Assembly: GCF_004193775.1 (NCBI RefSeq)
Contig: NC_041007.1
Coordinates: forward strand, 29,972,850 to 30,036,849
DNA from: Glycine soja
Lineage: Eukaryota > Streptophyta > Magnoliopsida > Fabales > Fabaceae
Direction: 5' to 3'
DNA: 64,000 nucleotides
In this document: positions 9,024 to 19,639 of the stretch, piece by piece
Layout of the letters: each line of letters begins with the position of its first letter
How positions within the stretch are numbered: position 1 is the stretch's first letter
Translations under genes and position numbers: made by a program
The notes under the pieces: generated by a model
The model's input: only the letters and a program-made list of their open reading frames with translations
The model's database searches: none
Told to the model about the DNA's origin: nothing

Positions 9024-10629
9024 ATCCGATGACGAGTCCCCCGAAGGTACTAATACCTGGGACCCGCCTATCGACTTCAAGCAAGAAATGAATCAAACGG
9101 AAGATGAAGGAAATGAGGATGTGGGACTTCCCCCATAACTAGAAAGAATGGTCGCCCATGAGGACCAAGAAACGGGGCCTCATCAAGAAGAAACAGAGCT
9201 AGTAGACTTAGGAATTGGCAGTGGAAAGAGGGAAGTAAAGATAGGTACAGGTATTACTGCACCTATCCGTGAAGAATTAATAATCCTGCTAAAAGACTAC
9301 CAAGACATCTTTGCTTGGTCATACCAAGATATGCCCGGTTTGAGTTCTGACATTGTACAGCACCGATTACCTCTAAATCCCGAGTGTTCCCCGGTAAAAT
9401 AGAAACTGAGAAGGATGAAGCCCGAAACCTCCTTGAAAATAAAAGAAGAAGTGAAGAAGCAATTTGACGCTGGATTTCTGGCCATCGCTCGGTATCCGGA
9501 ATGGGTTGCCAACATCGTACCAGTTCCTAAGAAAGATGGGAAAGTACGAATGTGTGTGGATTATCGGGACCTGAATCGGGCCAGTCCCAAGGACAATTTT
9601 CCTTTACCACACATCGATATCCTCGTGGATAACACGGCCAATTTCGCTTTATTTTCCTTCATGGACGGTTTCTCTGGTTACAATCAGATAAAGATGGCGC
9701 CCGAGGATATGGAAAAGACTACTTTCGTCACCCTGTGGGGGACGTTCTGTTACAAAGTGATGTCCTTTGGACTCAAGAATGCCGGGGCAACTTATCAACG
9801 GGCCATGGTAGCTTTGTTCCATGATATGATGCATCAAGAGATCGAGGTCTACGTGGACGACATAATTGCTAAATCTAAATCCGAGGAAGAACACCTTGTC
9901 AACCTGCGGAAGTTGTTCGAAAGGCTTAAGAAATATCAATTAAGGTTGAACCCCGCTAAGTGTACCTTTGGGGTCAAATCAGGGAAATTGCTTGGTTTCA
10001 TTGTAAGCCAGAAAGGGATAAAGGTAGACCCCGAAAAAGTGAAGGCCATCCTTGAGATGCCAGAACCCCGTACAGAGAGGCAAGTCCGAGGTTTCCTGGG
10101 GCGCTTGAATTATATTGCCAGATTCATATCGCAGCTCACCGCCATTTGTGAGCCGTTGTTCAAGCTCTTGCGCAAAAACCAAACTGATCGCTGGAATGAG
10201 GATTGCCAAGAGGCTTTTGGAAGGATCAAAAAGTGCCTAATGAATCCTCCCGTGCTTATGCCACCAGTACCAGGAAGGCCTCTCATTTTGTACATGACAA
10301 TCTTGGACGAGTCAATGGGGTGTATGCTGGGGCAACATGACGAATCCGGGAAGAAAGAGCGCGCTGTTTACTACCTAAGTAAGAAGTTCACGACCTGTGA
10401 GATGAATTACTCCTTGCTCGAAAGAACGTGTTGTGCTTTAGTATGGGCATCCCATCGCCTAAGGCAGTACATGCTGAGCCATACTACCTGGTTGATATCC
10501 AAAATGGACCCGGTTAAGTACATCTTTGAAAAGCCAGCTCTCACGGGACGAATCGCCCGGTGGCAAGTCCTGCTATCGGAGTTTGATATAGTCTACGTCA
10601 CCCAAAAGGCGATAAAAGAAGCGCTTTAG
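9024..10629 (+). pseudogene. pol: Reverse transcriptase and Ty3-type RNase H of element A, broken
   Basis: This copies element RNA into DNA. The acidic start (DDESPEGTNTWDPP) is followed by the RT, with the PVPKKDGKVRMCVDYRDLN block (about 9,520-9,575) and the catalytic YVDD at 9,850-9,861. The thumb region (FLGRLNYIARFI) is followed by a Ty3-type RNase H region with AVYYLSKKF and LLERTCCALVWA (about 10,360-10,450), which looks degenerate, as is known for the Tat lineage. In-frame stops occur at 9,136 (TAA) and 9,400 (TAG, where the family has Gln). One base is missing near 10,612, so the frame ends at 10,629 while homologous coding continues in another frame. The catalytic residues themselves are intact. 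Confidence 0.88.
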
Positions 10630-11126
10630 CAGATTATTTGGCTCAACAGCCTCTTAACGACTACCAGCCCATGCATCCTGAATTCCCGGATGAGGACATC
10701 ATGGCCTTGTTCGAGGAAAAATTGGACGAAGATCGGGACAAATGGACTGTATGGTTTGACGGAGCGTCAAACATTCTAGGTCATGGCGTTGGGGCAGTGT
10801 TGGTCTCTCCGGACAATCAATGTGTACCTCTCACAGCCAGGCTAGGATTCGAATGCACCAACAACATGGCCGAATATGAAGCATGTGCCCTAGCCGTCCA
10901 GGCAGCAATTGACTCCAATGTCAAACTACTCAAGGTGTACGGCGACTCAGCGTTGGTAATCCATCAGCTGAGAGGGGAATGGGAAACTAGAGATCCCAAG
11001 CTGATACCCTACAAAGCCTATATCAAGGAATTGGCTAAGACCTTCGATGAGATCTCCTTCCATCATGTTCCCCGCGAGGAAAATCAAATGGCGGATGCAC
11101 TTGCTACGTTGGCGTCTATGTTCTAG
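10630..11126 (+). CDS. Second RNase H domain (dual RNase H, element A)
   Basis: After the frameshift the polyprotein continues with a short connector (LAQQPLNDYQPMHPEFPD) and a complete RNase H domain. Catalytic positions are visible in order: Asp in WFDGASN (about 10,758), Glu in NMAEYEA, Asp in VYGDSALV and Asp in MADALATL. This second, archaeal-like RNase H is an established acquisition of the Tat/Ogre lineage and is thought to replace the degenerate Ty3-type copy. It removes the RNA strand during reverse transcription. The frame ends at TAG 11,124-11,126, but integrase follows in the same frame, so the stop is best read as a nonsense mutation in a pol polyprotein. Confidence 0.82.
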
Positions 11127-12470
11127 CTAACACCGCACGGGGATCTACCCTACATTGAATTTTGGTGTCGTGGCAAACCCGCGCATTGTTGCCAAGTGGA
11201 AGAGGAACGGGACGGAAAGCCTTGGTATTTCGACATCAAGCGATATGTCGTAAGCAAAGAATACCCGCCAGAGATTGCCGACAACGATAAAAGGACATTG
11301 AGAAGGTTGGCAGCCGATTTCTTCATGAGCGGAAGCATACTGTATAAAAGAAATCACGACATGACACTCCTGCGGTGTGTGGATGCCAAGGAGGCAAATC
11401 ACATGATCGAGGAAGTCCATGAGGGCTCGTTTGGAACGCACGCCAACGGGCATGCTATGGCCAGGAAGATCCTAAGAGCAGGTTATTACTGGCTTACCAT
11501 GGAAAGTGATTGTTGTGTCCATGTGAGGAAATGCCACAAATGTCAAGCATTCTCAGATAATGTCAATGCCCCACCACATCCTCTGAATGTCATGTCCGCC
11601 CCTTGGCCTTTCTCCATGTGGGGAATAGATGTCATCGGGGCCATTGAGCCCAAGGCCTCGAATGGTCATCGCTTCATCCTCGTAGCGATAGATTATTTCA
11701 CCAAGTGGGTCGAGGCGGCTTCATATACCAATGTCACGAGGAATGTGGTGATCAGGTTCATTAAGAAAGAGATCATCTGCCGATATGGTTTGCCAAGGAA
11801 GATTATCACGGACAACGGCACCAACCTGAATAACAAGATGATGGGGGAAATGTGCGAGGAGTTTAAAATCCAGCATCACAATTCCACACCCTACCGGCCA
11901 AAGATGAATGGAGCCGTGGAAGCGGCCAATAAGAATATCAAAAAGATTATCCAAAAGATGACCGTGTCATACAAGGATTGGCACGAAATGCTCCCATTCG
12001 CGTTACACGGTTACCGGACTTTAGTGCGAACGTCAACTGGGGCAACGCCGTTCTCATTGGTATATGGGATGGAGGCTGTGTTACCGTTTGAGGTAGAAGT
12101 CCCGTCATTAAGGATCTTGGCAGAATCCGGATTAAAGGAATCAGAGTGGGCTCAAACGCGCTATGACCAGCTCAACCTCATTGAGGGTAAGCGCTTAACG
12201 ACCATGAGTCATGGGCGCTTATACCAGCAAAGAATGAAGAGTGCATTCGACAAGAAAGTACGCTTACGCAAGTTCCATGAGGGAGACCTTGTGCTAAAGA
12301 AAATGTCCCATGCTGTCAAGGACCATCGAGGGAAATGGGCCCCGAACTACGAAGGTCCTTTTGTTGTGAAGAGGGCTTTTTCTGGAGGAGCCCTGGTGCT
12401 TACCAACATGGATGGCGAAGAGCTACCTTCACCTGTGAATTCTGATGTCGTCAAACAATATTATGCTTAG
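11127..12470 (+). CDS. pol: Integrase of element A
   Basis: It inserts the element cDNA into the host chromosome in the nucleus. It is in frame with the upstream RNase H, separated by the amber codon at 11,124. The first ATG in the open frame is at 11,196, but in life it would be cleaved from the polyprotein. The zinc-binding HHCC domain is visible (HANGHAMARKILRAGYYW, then CHKCQ, about 11,440-11,545). The core has all three catalytic acids: Asp in WGIDVIG (about 11,625), Asp in ITDNGTN (about 11,810) and Glu in NGAVEAAN (about 11,915). A C-terminal DNA-binding region follows (FHEGDLVLKK and GKWAPNYEGPFVV). It ends at TAG 12,468-12,470, the natural stop. This is the best preserved pol domain of A. 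Confidence 0.9.
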   Translation, partial: LTPHGDLPYIEFWCRGKPAHCCQVEEERDGKPWYFDIKRYVVSKEYPPEIADNDKRTLRRLAADFFMSGSILYKRNHDMTLLRCVDAKEANHMIEEVHEGSFGTHANGHAMARKILRAGYYWLTMESDCCVHVRKCHKCQAFSDNVNAPPHPLNVMSAPWPFSMWGIDVIGAIEPKASNGHRFILVAIDYFTKWVEAASYTNVTRNVVIRFIKKEIICRYGLPRKIITDNGTNLNNKMMGEMCEEFKIQHHNSTPYRPKMNGAVEAANKNIKKIIQKMTVSYKDWHEMLPFALHGYRTLVRTSTGATPFSLVYGMEAVLPFEVEVPSLRILAESGLKESEWAQTRYDQLNLIEGKRLTTMSHGRLYQQRMKSAFDKKVRLRKFHEGDLVLKKMSHAVKDHRGKWAPNYEGPFVVKRAFSGGALVLTNMDGEELPSPVNSDVVKQYYA

Positions 12471-13374
12471 AAGCTGGGGCAATTAAGGATGTCGCTGCAT
12501 GTTCTTTATCTTTATGCGTTTTCTGGATTTCCCCCAGGGATTTCCTGTCTGTTGTATCTCTCGTTACAATCTTTCAAAGAAATGAACGTGGATTCGAGGC
12601 TTTAGTCCTCACGTTAGTTTCAAACCTTGCGTTAATTTGTGATCACCTGAGCCTTTCCACTCAGTTCATGGGATGCCCCAAGCGCTTAATTAGAATTGAA
12701 CCTGAACCAACTTTCCCTAAATTTGCTGCGTTTGAAAACATTCATGCATACGCATACGCATACGCATGCATATTGTTGTGGTAAAACAGGGGCAGGATCA
12801 TCTTGAGCTACCTTCTGGGGTAGAGACAAAACATGAACGGCAGAAACCAATCAAGGTAAGATAATGACGCGGTCAAGATTGGCCATACATGGTTTTTATT
12901 ACTTGCAGGTACTTAAGGACGGATGCAAGTGGGGATGGGGTCACGACCGACCGATCGTTGCCCCTTCTCTGCGCGAAACAAGCAGAGAATGTCGCTGCAA
13001 GGCATCCCCGTATCCTTTGTATTTTGCAGTTTTCTTTTACTATTTGTTTGTTTTAAAAAGTAAAAATAAGTAATCAACGCCTAATTCTAACCTAAGTAAG
13101 TTCAAGTTAGGCAAGACGCTAATCCATGAGAAGGGAGGGGACATGGTTAATGTTCCCCTCAAAAAAAAATAAAAATGTGCAGGTTAGCTCGCCTGGGCGA
13201 GCCACCCCTGCACCAAATTATAAGAATGACGAAAGGGGGGACGTTTTTGCATTCAAAAAACTTCTTTTCCCCCTTTCAAAAGCCATACCCACGGGATTGA
13301 CGAGTTTGCAGCCCTAGGGTCATCCTTTTTCGCATTTTTTGATTCCGTTTTGCGCTTTTGTTCATCACCAACAA
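12471..13374 (+). other. 3' non-coding region of element A with promoter-like segment
   Basis: No gene is seen. A short CATACG run lies near 12,745-12,770. From about 13,126 the sequence resembles an Ogre LTR in organisation rather than in detail: a GCTCGCCTGGGCGAGC palindrome (about 13,188), an ATTATAAG box (about 13,217), a T-rich leader and a GTAAGT donor at 13,375. It may be a second promoter or a degenerate LTR of another family. Confidence 0.45.
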
Positions 13375-14565
13375 GTAAGTGTTCCATCCCTAAGCTTTCT
13401 AGCTTTTCATTGGTGTATTTTGATCTCCTTTTGGTGCTCTAAATTGTGGGAATGTGCTCAAATATATGGGGCAATTTTGGTTTGTTTTCTTGCTTGATTA
13501 GGTTGAATTAGGGGTTTGTATGGGATGGCCCTAGGCCTATAATGCATTTTGAAACAATGGGACATGCCACATTGTCCCCTTTCTCTTGCTATTGTTACCT
13601 AAACGCGCGCCCACCAAGTGTTCGGTGAAATGCCTCAATGGCATTAGCGCGTGACTTTTGTAAGGAAACAACCCATGGGGCATTTTGGTTTGTACATATT
13701 TTCTTTTTTTTGGAACATGTATTCATTCCCAAAAAAGGCTATAGTAATTGCCCCACATATATCCCAGGCCTAGGAACCGAAGTTTTTATGCAAAAGAACA
13801 CAAGAGGAGGTGCATGTTGGGTAAAGTTATCCTTTTTGGCCAGCAATCAGCTATGGGCCACGCTACAATATTTTCCCTATGCCTAGATGGTTAGGAATTC
13901 TGCTCGTCATGAATGTGTAGGTTTAGAATAGGTAGCAAAATACCTTTGGCAATTTACACTTTGGGTATGATAGCAAAATACTTGGATGTATGTCCATAGG
14001 ATTTTTGGTAATCAAAATGTCTCACAAAAATCTATAAATATGTTGCATGAAATACATTACAAAAATACCTTTTTTTGAATACAATTTTAGTGAGCAAAAG
14101 AGTTTGCATGCGGCTTTAGGTAGTAAAAAAAAAAAAAAACATGAAAAAAAGAAGCATGAAATGTAACACCTTATTGTGTAGATAGTCAAGGTTTATCATA
14201 AAGTTTGTGTATGTATAGGTATTAGAAATACCAGGATGTGCACGTATGCAATTTTCGATAGCCAAAGTGCTTAGAGTATGCATGTATGTGAATTTAGCAA
14301 AAGAAATGTGTGTGATGTAAGTAACAAATACACCTTGGAAGTACATGTAAATAATCTAGGTAACGAAGCTGCCTTGATTGTATATGGGTGCATTTTTCTT
14401 AGTTAATAGAATGTCTTGTGCAAGTGAACGTTCGTAAGGAAATATGCGCATAAGCTTGCTCTAAATTTACATTGATGTTTGTATTTATGGGAGGAGGTTG
14501 TATGCCATTTTTTAAGAGTAGTGTCCCACTGGTAAAACTAACTTTCCAAATGTTTGCCTTCGCAG
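13375..14565 (+). other. Putative intron upstream of the 3' extra ORF (element A)
   Basis: It begins with GTAAGT (13,375-13,380) and ends with TTTGCCTTCGCAG (to 14,565), only three bases before the ATG of the extra ORF. The interior is AT-rich and non-coding. It contains several copies of a GGTAGCAAAATACC-like motif near 13,930-14,130, related to a tandem array of D at 34,265-34,545. Splicing is inferred from the sites alone. Confidence 0.45.
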
Positions 14566-14568
14566 GAA

Positions 14569-15819
14569 ATGGCCCCGAGGAAGCTTGCCTCAAAGAGGTC
14601 CAGGAAGGACAAGGCAGCGGAAGGAACTAGTTCCGCTCCGGAGTATGACAGTCACCGCTTTAGGAGCGCTGTACACCAGTAGCGCTTCGAGGCCATCAAG
14701 GGATGGTCGTTTCTCCGGGAGCGACGCGTCCAGCTCAGGGACGACGAGTATACTGATTTCCAAGAGGAAATAGGGTGCCGGCGGTGGGCATCACTGGTTA
14801 CTCCCATGGCCAAGTTTGATCCAGAAATAGTCCTTGAGTTTTATGCCAATGCTTGGCCAACAGAGGAGGGCGTGCGTGACATGAGATCCTGGGTAAGGGG
14901 TCAGTGGATCCCGTTTGATGCCGACGCTATCGGCCAACTCCTAGGATATCCGTTGGTGTTGGAAGAGGGCCAGGAATGTGAGTATGGCCAGAGGAGGAAC
15001 CGGTTTGATGGGTTCGATGAGGAGGCCATTGCCCAGCTGCTATGTATACCGGGGCAGGATTTTGCCCGGACTGCTGCAGGGAGGCGAGTGCGAATCATGC
15101 GCACCAACATGACCACCCTGACCCAGATATGGATGACGTTGCTCCTCAGCAACATCCTGCCCACCGATCATAATTCCGACCTTCCCATGCCGAAGTGTCA
15201 GCTGGTGTACGCCATCCTGACACGGATGAGCATCCATGTGGCTCAGTTGATCGCTGATGCCATCTATATTTTTGCAGGTATGGCGCCTACTAGGCACCCT
15301 TTGGACCCAGATAAGTCCAACAGGGCCCTGGGATTCCCCGCACTGATCACAGGACTCTGCCAGTCGTTCGGAGTCCCCGTTGCACCTACCAAGGTGATTC
15401 GGCCGCCCATCACCCAGGCTTTTATTGAGAAGTACTGTACCCAGAGACAGGCTTAGGGTGATGCTCCACAGGCCGCAGGCGCGCCACCACCACCTCATCA
15501 GGCTGGCCAGGCTGGGGCATTTGACATGGAGCAGTATTTACGGCATTTGGTTCGCCAGCAGGCGGCCAACCACCGAGCACATGTACAGACCCATGATTGT
15601 CTGTACCAGATGAGCCTTAGCATGCAGAGCCAGGGCTTCGCTTCTTTTTCATGCCCTACTCCAGACCAGTTCAGGGCAGAGGTTGCATGGCCCGGAGATT
15701 GGCCCGAGGCCCAAACAGGAGAGGCACCCCCAGAAGCTCCCGACGATGGAGAAGAGGCCCACGAGGACGAGGAGATGGCCGATTTGCTTGACTTCTTGGG
15801 AGGGAGTGGAGATACGTGA
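14569..15819 (+). pseudogene. Extra 3' ORF, plant transposon-protein-like domain (element A)
   Basis: One frame of 416 codons lies between integrase and the 3' LTR, in sense orientation. It starts MAPRKLASKRSRKDKAAEG, a basic and possibly nuclear-localising start. The middle (about 14,806-15,450) resembles the putative plant transposon protein domain that I recall as Transposase_32-like: VRGQWIPFDADAIGQLLGYP, then LLLSNILPTDH and GFPALITGLCQSFGV. The C-terminus is Pro/Gln-rich and ends in an acidic EDEEMADLLDFLGG tail. Two in-frame amber codons break it, at 14,680 and 15,454. The second is Gln in the D copy (near 34,895), so it is a mutation. Its role is unknown; the position recalls a captured gene or a retroviral env slot. 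It is not a known catalytic transposase. Confidence 0.7.
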
Positions 15820-16734
15820 CTGGGAGATCCCCAGATTCATGTTTTCTTTCATATTTCTTTTGTCATTTTTATTCTATGTTATTGTTTTGACTTGAGAGAC
15901 TAATGTTTGTTTTTGTTGTTTCGATTGTCATTTGTACAGCGCATACATTTTTTTAGATTGTTGCGTTAGTGTTTATATATCATTACTATCGATGGTGTTT
16001 GAAATTCTGGAACCGTGTAGAGTTCTTCGTTTAGGAACATCGTCCAAAAAATATATATGTAAGATAAACAAAAATCATGATAAAAATAAAAATAGAAAAG
16101 AAAAAAATGGAATGAATGAAATGGAAAAGAGAACAAAAAGGAAAAAAAGAGAACAAAAGGGAAAAGAAGAGAGCAACAAGAAAAAGAAATAAACAAATAA
16201 AAAAAGAAGAAGAAAAAAAAAAGAGAGAAAAAAGAAAAATAAGTTGTCTAGCTGAAAAACCAACATGCTTTTGAAAAGAGATGACTTCCAACTTTTCTTT
16301 GAAGAAAAATTCGCTGATCATAGCTAGTTTTTGAAAAAAAATGTGTGTACACCTGAAGGGTGAATGCTGTGAAATTTTCCCGGACGCTCGAAATGGACTT
16401 GGATGAATGCAAAAATGGATAAAAGAACATATTTTGGAAACATTGGGTTGACTAAAATAGAGGAAATGAATCCTGAGCCCTAGCATCACATGACCATAAA
16501 AGTTTGACACTTGAGTGTCCACATAGGTGCATGCATGACCAGTTTTGCATGAAGTTTCCAAATCATCATTTTTGCATTTGTGTCATGGAAATAATGTGGG
16601 GCATCCCTTTTATCCTTGAACCAAACCAAACCCTGACATGTACCATGCCTAGCCATTCTACAAGTCTTGAGCCAAGATCCTGACTCACCATAAACCTTGA
16701 CCCAGGGTGAGAATGTCAATCATTACCCTCGGAA
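15820..16734 (+). other. Non-coding, purine-rich 3' region of element A
   Basis: No gene is visible. A run from about 16,060 to 16,245 is almost pure A and G on the plus strand. Sequence from about 16,250 to 16,700 is conserved in inverted orientation in D at about 33,720-34,190, so it belongs to the family and not to a chance insertion. Confidence 0.6.
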
Positions 16735-17010
16735 GCAAAAAAGAATAGAAGGGAAATTTCCAATCAAAGAAAAAGAGAAGGAAAATTTCCAATCAAAGGA
16801 AAAAAGAAAAGAAAGGAAATTCCCAATCAAAGAGTGGGAGAAAGCAAAAAGAAAAGAAAGGAAATTCCCAATCAAAGAGTGGGAGAAAGCAAAAAGAAAA
16901 GAAAGGAAATTCCCAATCAAAGAGTGGGAGAAAGCAAAAAGAAAAGAAAGAAAATTCCCAACCAAAGAATGGGAGAAAGTAAAAAAGGGAAGGAAAGAAA
17001 GTTCTTGATC
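16735..17010 (+). repeat. Purine-rich tandem repeat, 45-bp unit (element A)
   Basis: Four near-identical 45-bp units contain CAATCAAAGAGTGGGAGAAA, preceded by shorter variants. Anchor positions of the GTGGGAG motif include 16,834 and 16,879. The corresponding region of D is about 33,480-33,700 on the other strand. The open frame through it exists only because the repeat has no stop codon. Confidence 0.85.
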
Positions 17011-17619
17011 AAAGAAACTAGAAGAAATGTGCAGAAAGGTCTTTTGACCAGACAATATCTGAACAATACAGAATTGTCACCAAATGAACAAAAGAAAGAA
17101 AAGGAAACCATGACCTAAAGTGGTCTTCTCCCTTTGATTACCAACCAAAATCCTGTGCGTCGGTGACTTGTTCGCCTCGCGCAAAACCAAAACAGAAAAG
17201 GAAAAAAGCCAAAAACACACAAAAGCCGAAAAACCCACCAAAAGAACCCATTCCCAAGGGAAGTCCTATTGATCCATGATCACACATGTAATTTTTGATT
17301 TGATAGGAAATAATTTGCAAAGTCAAAGTCATGATATATCTATGGTTCGGAATTAGGATGAAACACTTACCTGTGCGAGATAGATACACTTTGAGTGATT
17401 TTCTTCTATTTTGTCGAACCCAGTGTTTCCTCTAAATGTTCATTTAGAAACGAAATGCTAACATCCAAAATCTCAGTTAAGGTTATGGGGGATTTCATCA
17501 GCAGACTCTCCTTCCCCGGTAAACGCATTGTTTTTTTCACTCAAAAAAGCGTATGCTGCTCTAATCAGTTGGAATATTTATCTCTTTACTAAAGCATGTT
17601 TGCATTTTAGCGAAGAAAA
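17011..17619 (+). other. Non-coding 3' region of element A
   Basis: No gene or clear repeat is seen. It aligns, inverted, with D at about 32,830-33,310. Confidence 0.6.
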
Positions 17620-17985
17620 CACCGAGACTTTTTCAAGTCTCACACCATCCAGAACTACGTAGGTCTGAGTTCCTCATTGGGGGATACGCAGGAGCAAGAG
17701 CCTCGCTTTTGTCGACCACACCGCCTTTTGTTGCCATGACCCAAGAGCTGGTAACCCGCGGAGACACCTTACGGTTATCCGCACCTCGGCATTCAGTCAC
17801 CCCAAGTGTGATTGACGAGCAGAGGCCAATATGGTCATCTGCGCCCTTTCCGGAGATGTCAGCATTTTCCGATGGAGACTTTTCAAGTCTCACAAATTAT
17901 CTAGAACTACGTAGGTCTGAGTTCCTCATTGGAGGATACATAGGAGCAAGAGCCTTGCTTTTGTCGGCCGCCCCATAATCTTTGT
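17620..17985 (+). repeat. Two copies of an LTR-type module (element A)
   Basis: A block with AGAACTACGTAGGTCTGAG, then CCTCATT, ATACG-AGGAGC and TTTTGTCG occurs from 17,651 and again from 17,903, about 252 bp apart. The same roughly 70-bp module occurs once or twice within each Ogre-like LTR and once in D at about 32,700-32,775. Confidence 0.8.
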
Positions 17986-18013
17986 CATACTGACCCTGAG
18001 GTCATGTGACATG

Positions 18014-18570
18014 CACCCTTGTGTCATCCAGAGGCGGCGGGCCCGATGATACGCGGAGATACCTTACGGTTATCCGCACCCTTTTGTCATCTAGAGGCGG
18101 CGGGCCCGATGACAAGCAGAGACAAAATTTGGTCATTCTGCACCCTTGTGTCATCCAGAGGCGGCGGGCCCGATGATACGCGGAGATACCTTACGGTTAT
18201 CCGCACCCTTTTGTCATCCAGAGGCGGCGGGCCCGATGGCAAGCGGAGACGAAATTTGGTCATTCTGCACCCTTGTGTCATCCAGAGGCAGCGGGCCCAA
18301 TGATACGCGGAGATACCTTACGGTTATCCGCACCCTTTTGTCATCCAGAGGCGGCAGGCCCGATGACAAGCAGAGACAAAATTTGGTCATTCTGCACCCT
18401 TGTGTCATCCAGAGGCGGCGGGCCCGATGATACGCGGAGATACCTTACGGTTATCCGCACCCTTTTGTCATCCAGAGGCGGCGGGCCCGATGACAAGCAG
18501 AGACAAAATTTGGTCATTCTGCACCCTTGTGTCATCCAGGGGCGGCGGGCCCGATGATACGCGGAAATAC
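18014..18570 (+). repeat. 127-bp hairpin satellite (element A)
   Basis: About 4.5 units of 127 bp start at 18,014, 18,141, 18,268, 18,395 and 18,522. Each is a dimer of two roughly 64-bp halves sharing the CGGGCCCG core. Each half can form two hairpins, and the arms differ between halves in a paired way. The D counterpart is 31,451-32,670. Confidence 0.93.
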
Positions 18571-18749
18571 CCGAGTGGTTATCCGTATAAACATTCTTTT
18601 GCTATCTGTAAGACAGAACGCTTGATAGCATGCAGAGACTGACATAGTCTTCTGCACCTTTTGTTCCTCCGGGAACAACAAGTCATTTACATGCGGAAAT
18701 TTTATGGTCACCCACGACTCTCAACCGAGAGGAGCGAAATTAGTGTCAT

Positions 18750-19600
18750 ACACAAATTTTCGTCCGGGGACCTTTGCTTGATGACATGCGACCTTTCTTT
18801 GGTCCTTGTGAGGTGCTTGGCACCCATCATTAGGCAATTTGTGAAATTCCGGGAACGACAAGTCATGGTCACCCGCGACTCTCGTCAACCGAGAGGAGCG
18901 AAATTAGTGTCATAAACTAATTTTCGTCCGGGGACCTTTGCTTGATGACATGCGACCTTTCTTTGGTCCTTGTGAGGTGCTTGGCACCCATCATTAGGCA
19001 ATTTGTGAAATTCCGGGAACGACAAGTCATGGTCACCCGCGACTCTCGTCAACCGAGAAGAGTGAAATTAGTGTCATACACTAATTTTCGTCCGGGGACC
19101 TCTGCTTGATGACATGCGACCTTTCTTTGGTCCTTGTGAGGTGCTTGGCACCCATCATTAGGCAATTTGTGAAATTCCGAGAATGACAAGTCATGGTCAC
19201 CCGCGACTCTCGTCAACCGAGAGGAGCGAAATTAGTGTCATACACTAATTTTCGTCCGGGGACCTTTGCTTGATGACATGCGACCTTTCTTTGGTCCTTG
19301 TGAGGTGCTTGGCACCCATCATTAGGCAATTTGTGAAATTCCGGGAACGACAAGTCATGGTCACCCGCGACTCTCGTTAACCGAGAGGAGCGAAATTAGT
19401 GTCATACACTAATTTTCGTCCGGGGACCTTTGCTTGATGGCATGCGACCTTTCTTTGGTCCTTGTGAGGTGCTTGGCACCCATCATTAGGCAATTTGAGA
19501 AATTCCGGGAACAACAAGTCGTTTGCATGTGGAGATTTTATGGTCACCAGCGACTCTCGTCAAATCGAGAAGAACGAAATTAGTGTCTTATCTTTACTTT
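18750..19600 (+). repeat. 164-bp tandem repeat derived from the LTR start (element A)
   Basis: Five units are anchored at CGTCCGGGGA 18,761, 18,925, 19,089, 19,253 and 19,417. About 100 bp of each unit matches the first 110 bp of the LTR itself (from TTTCGTCCGGGGACC to GCAATTTGTGAAATTCC). The rest carries GTCATGGTCACCCGCGACTC-type sequence. D has two such units at about 31,010-31,310. Confidence 0.9.
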
Positions 19601-19620
19601 CCTTTTATCTCCAATAAAAG

Positions 19621-19639
19621 ACAAGTAAAGAGGGGCAAC
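19621..19639 (+). other. Polypurine tract of element A
   Basis: A purine-rich stretch containing AAGTAAAGAGGGGC lies against the 3' LTR. The same sequence precedes the 3' LTR of D (inverted, 30,878-30,897), and a variant precedes that of E (54,264-54,280). It primes plus-strand synthesis. Confidence 0.8.

Noticed and set aside
13638..13886. 82-codon frame in A's putative intron
   Set aside because: No family similarity, AT-rich composition, and absent as a frame in D.
16697..17008. Lys/Glu-rich repeat protein
   Set aside because: The frame exists because the 45-bp purine repeat has no stop codon and is a multiple of three. The other strand is open too, and D does not keep a comparable frame.
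18019..18642. Overlapping 94-codon frames in the 127-bp array, and similar frames in D
   Set aside because: They are periodic products of a tandem repeat, present in several frames and both strands, with frame lost each 127 bp.
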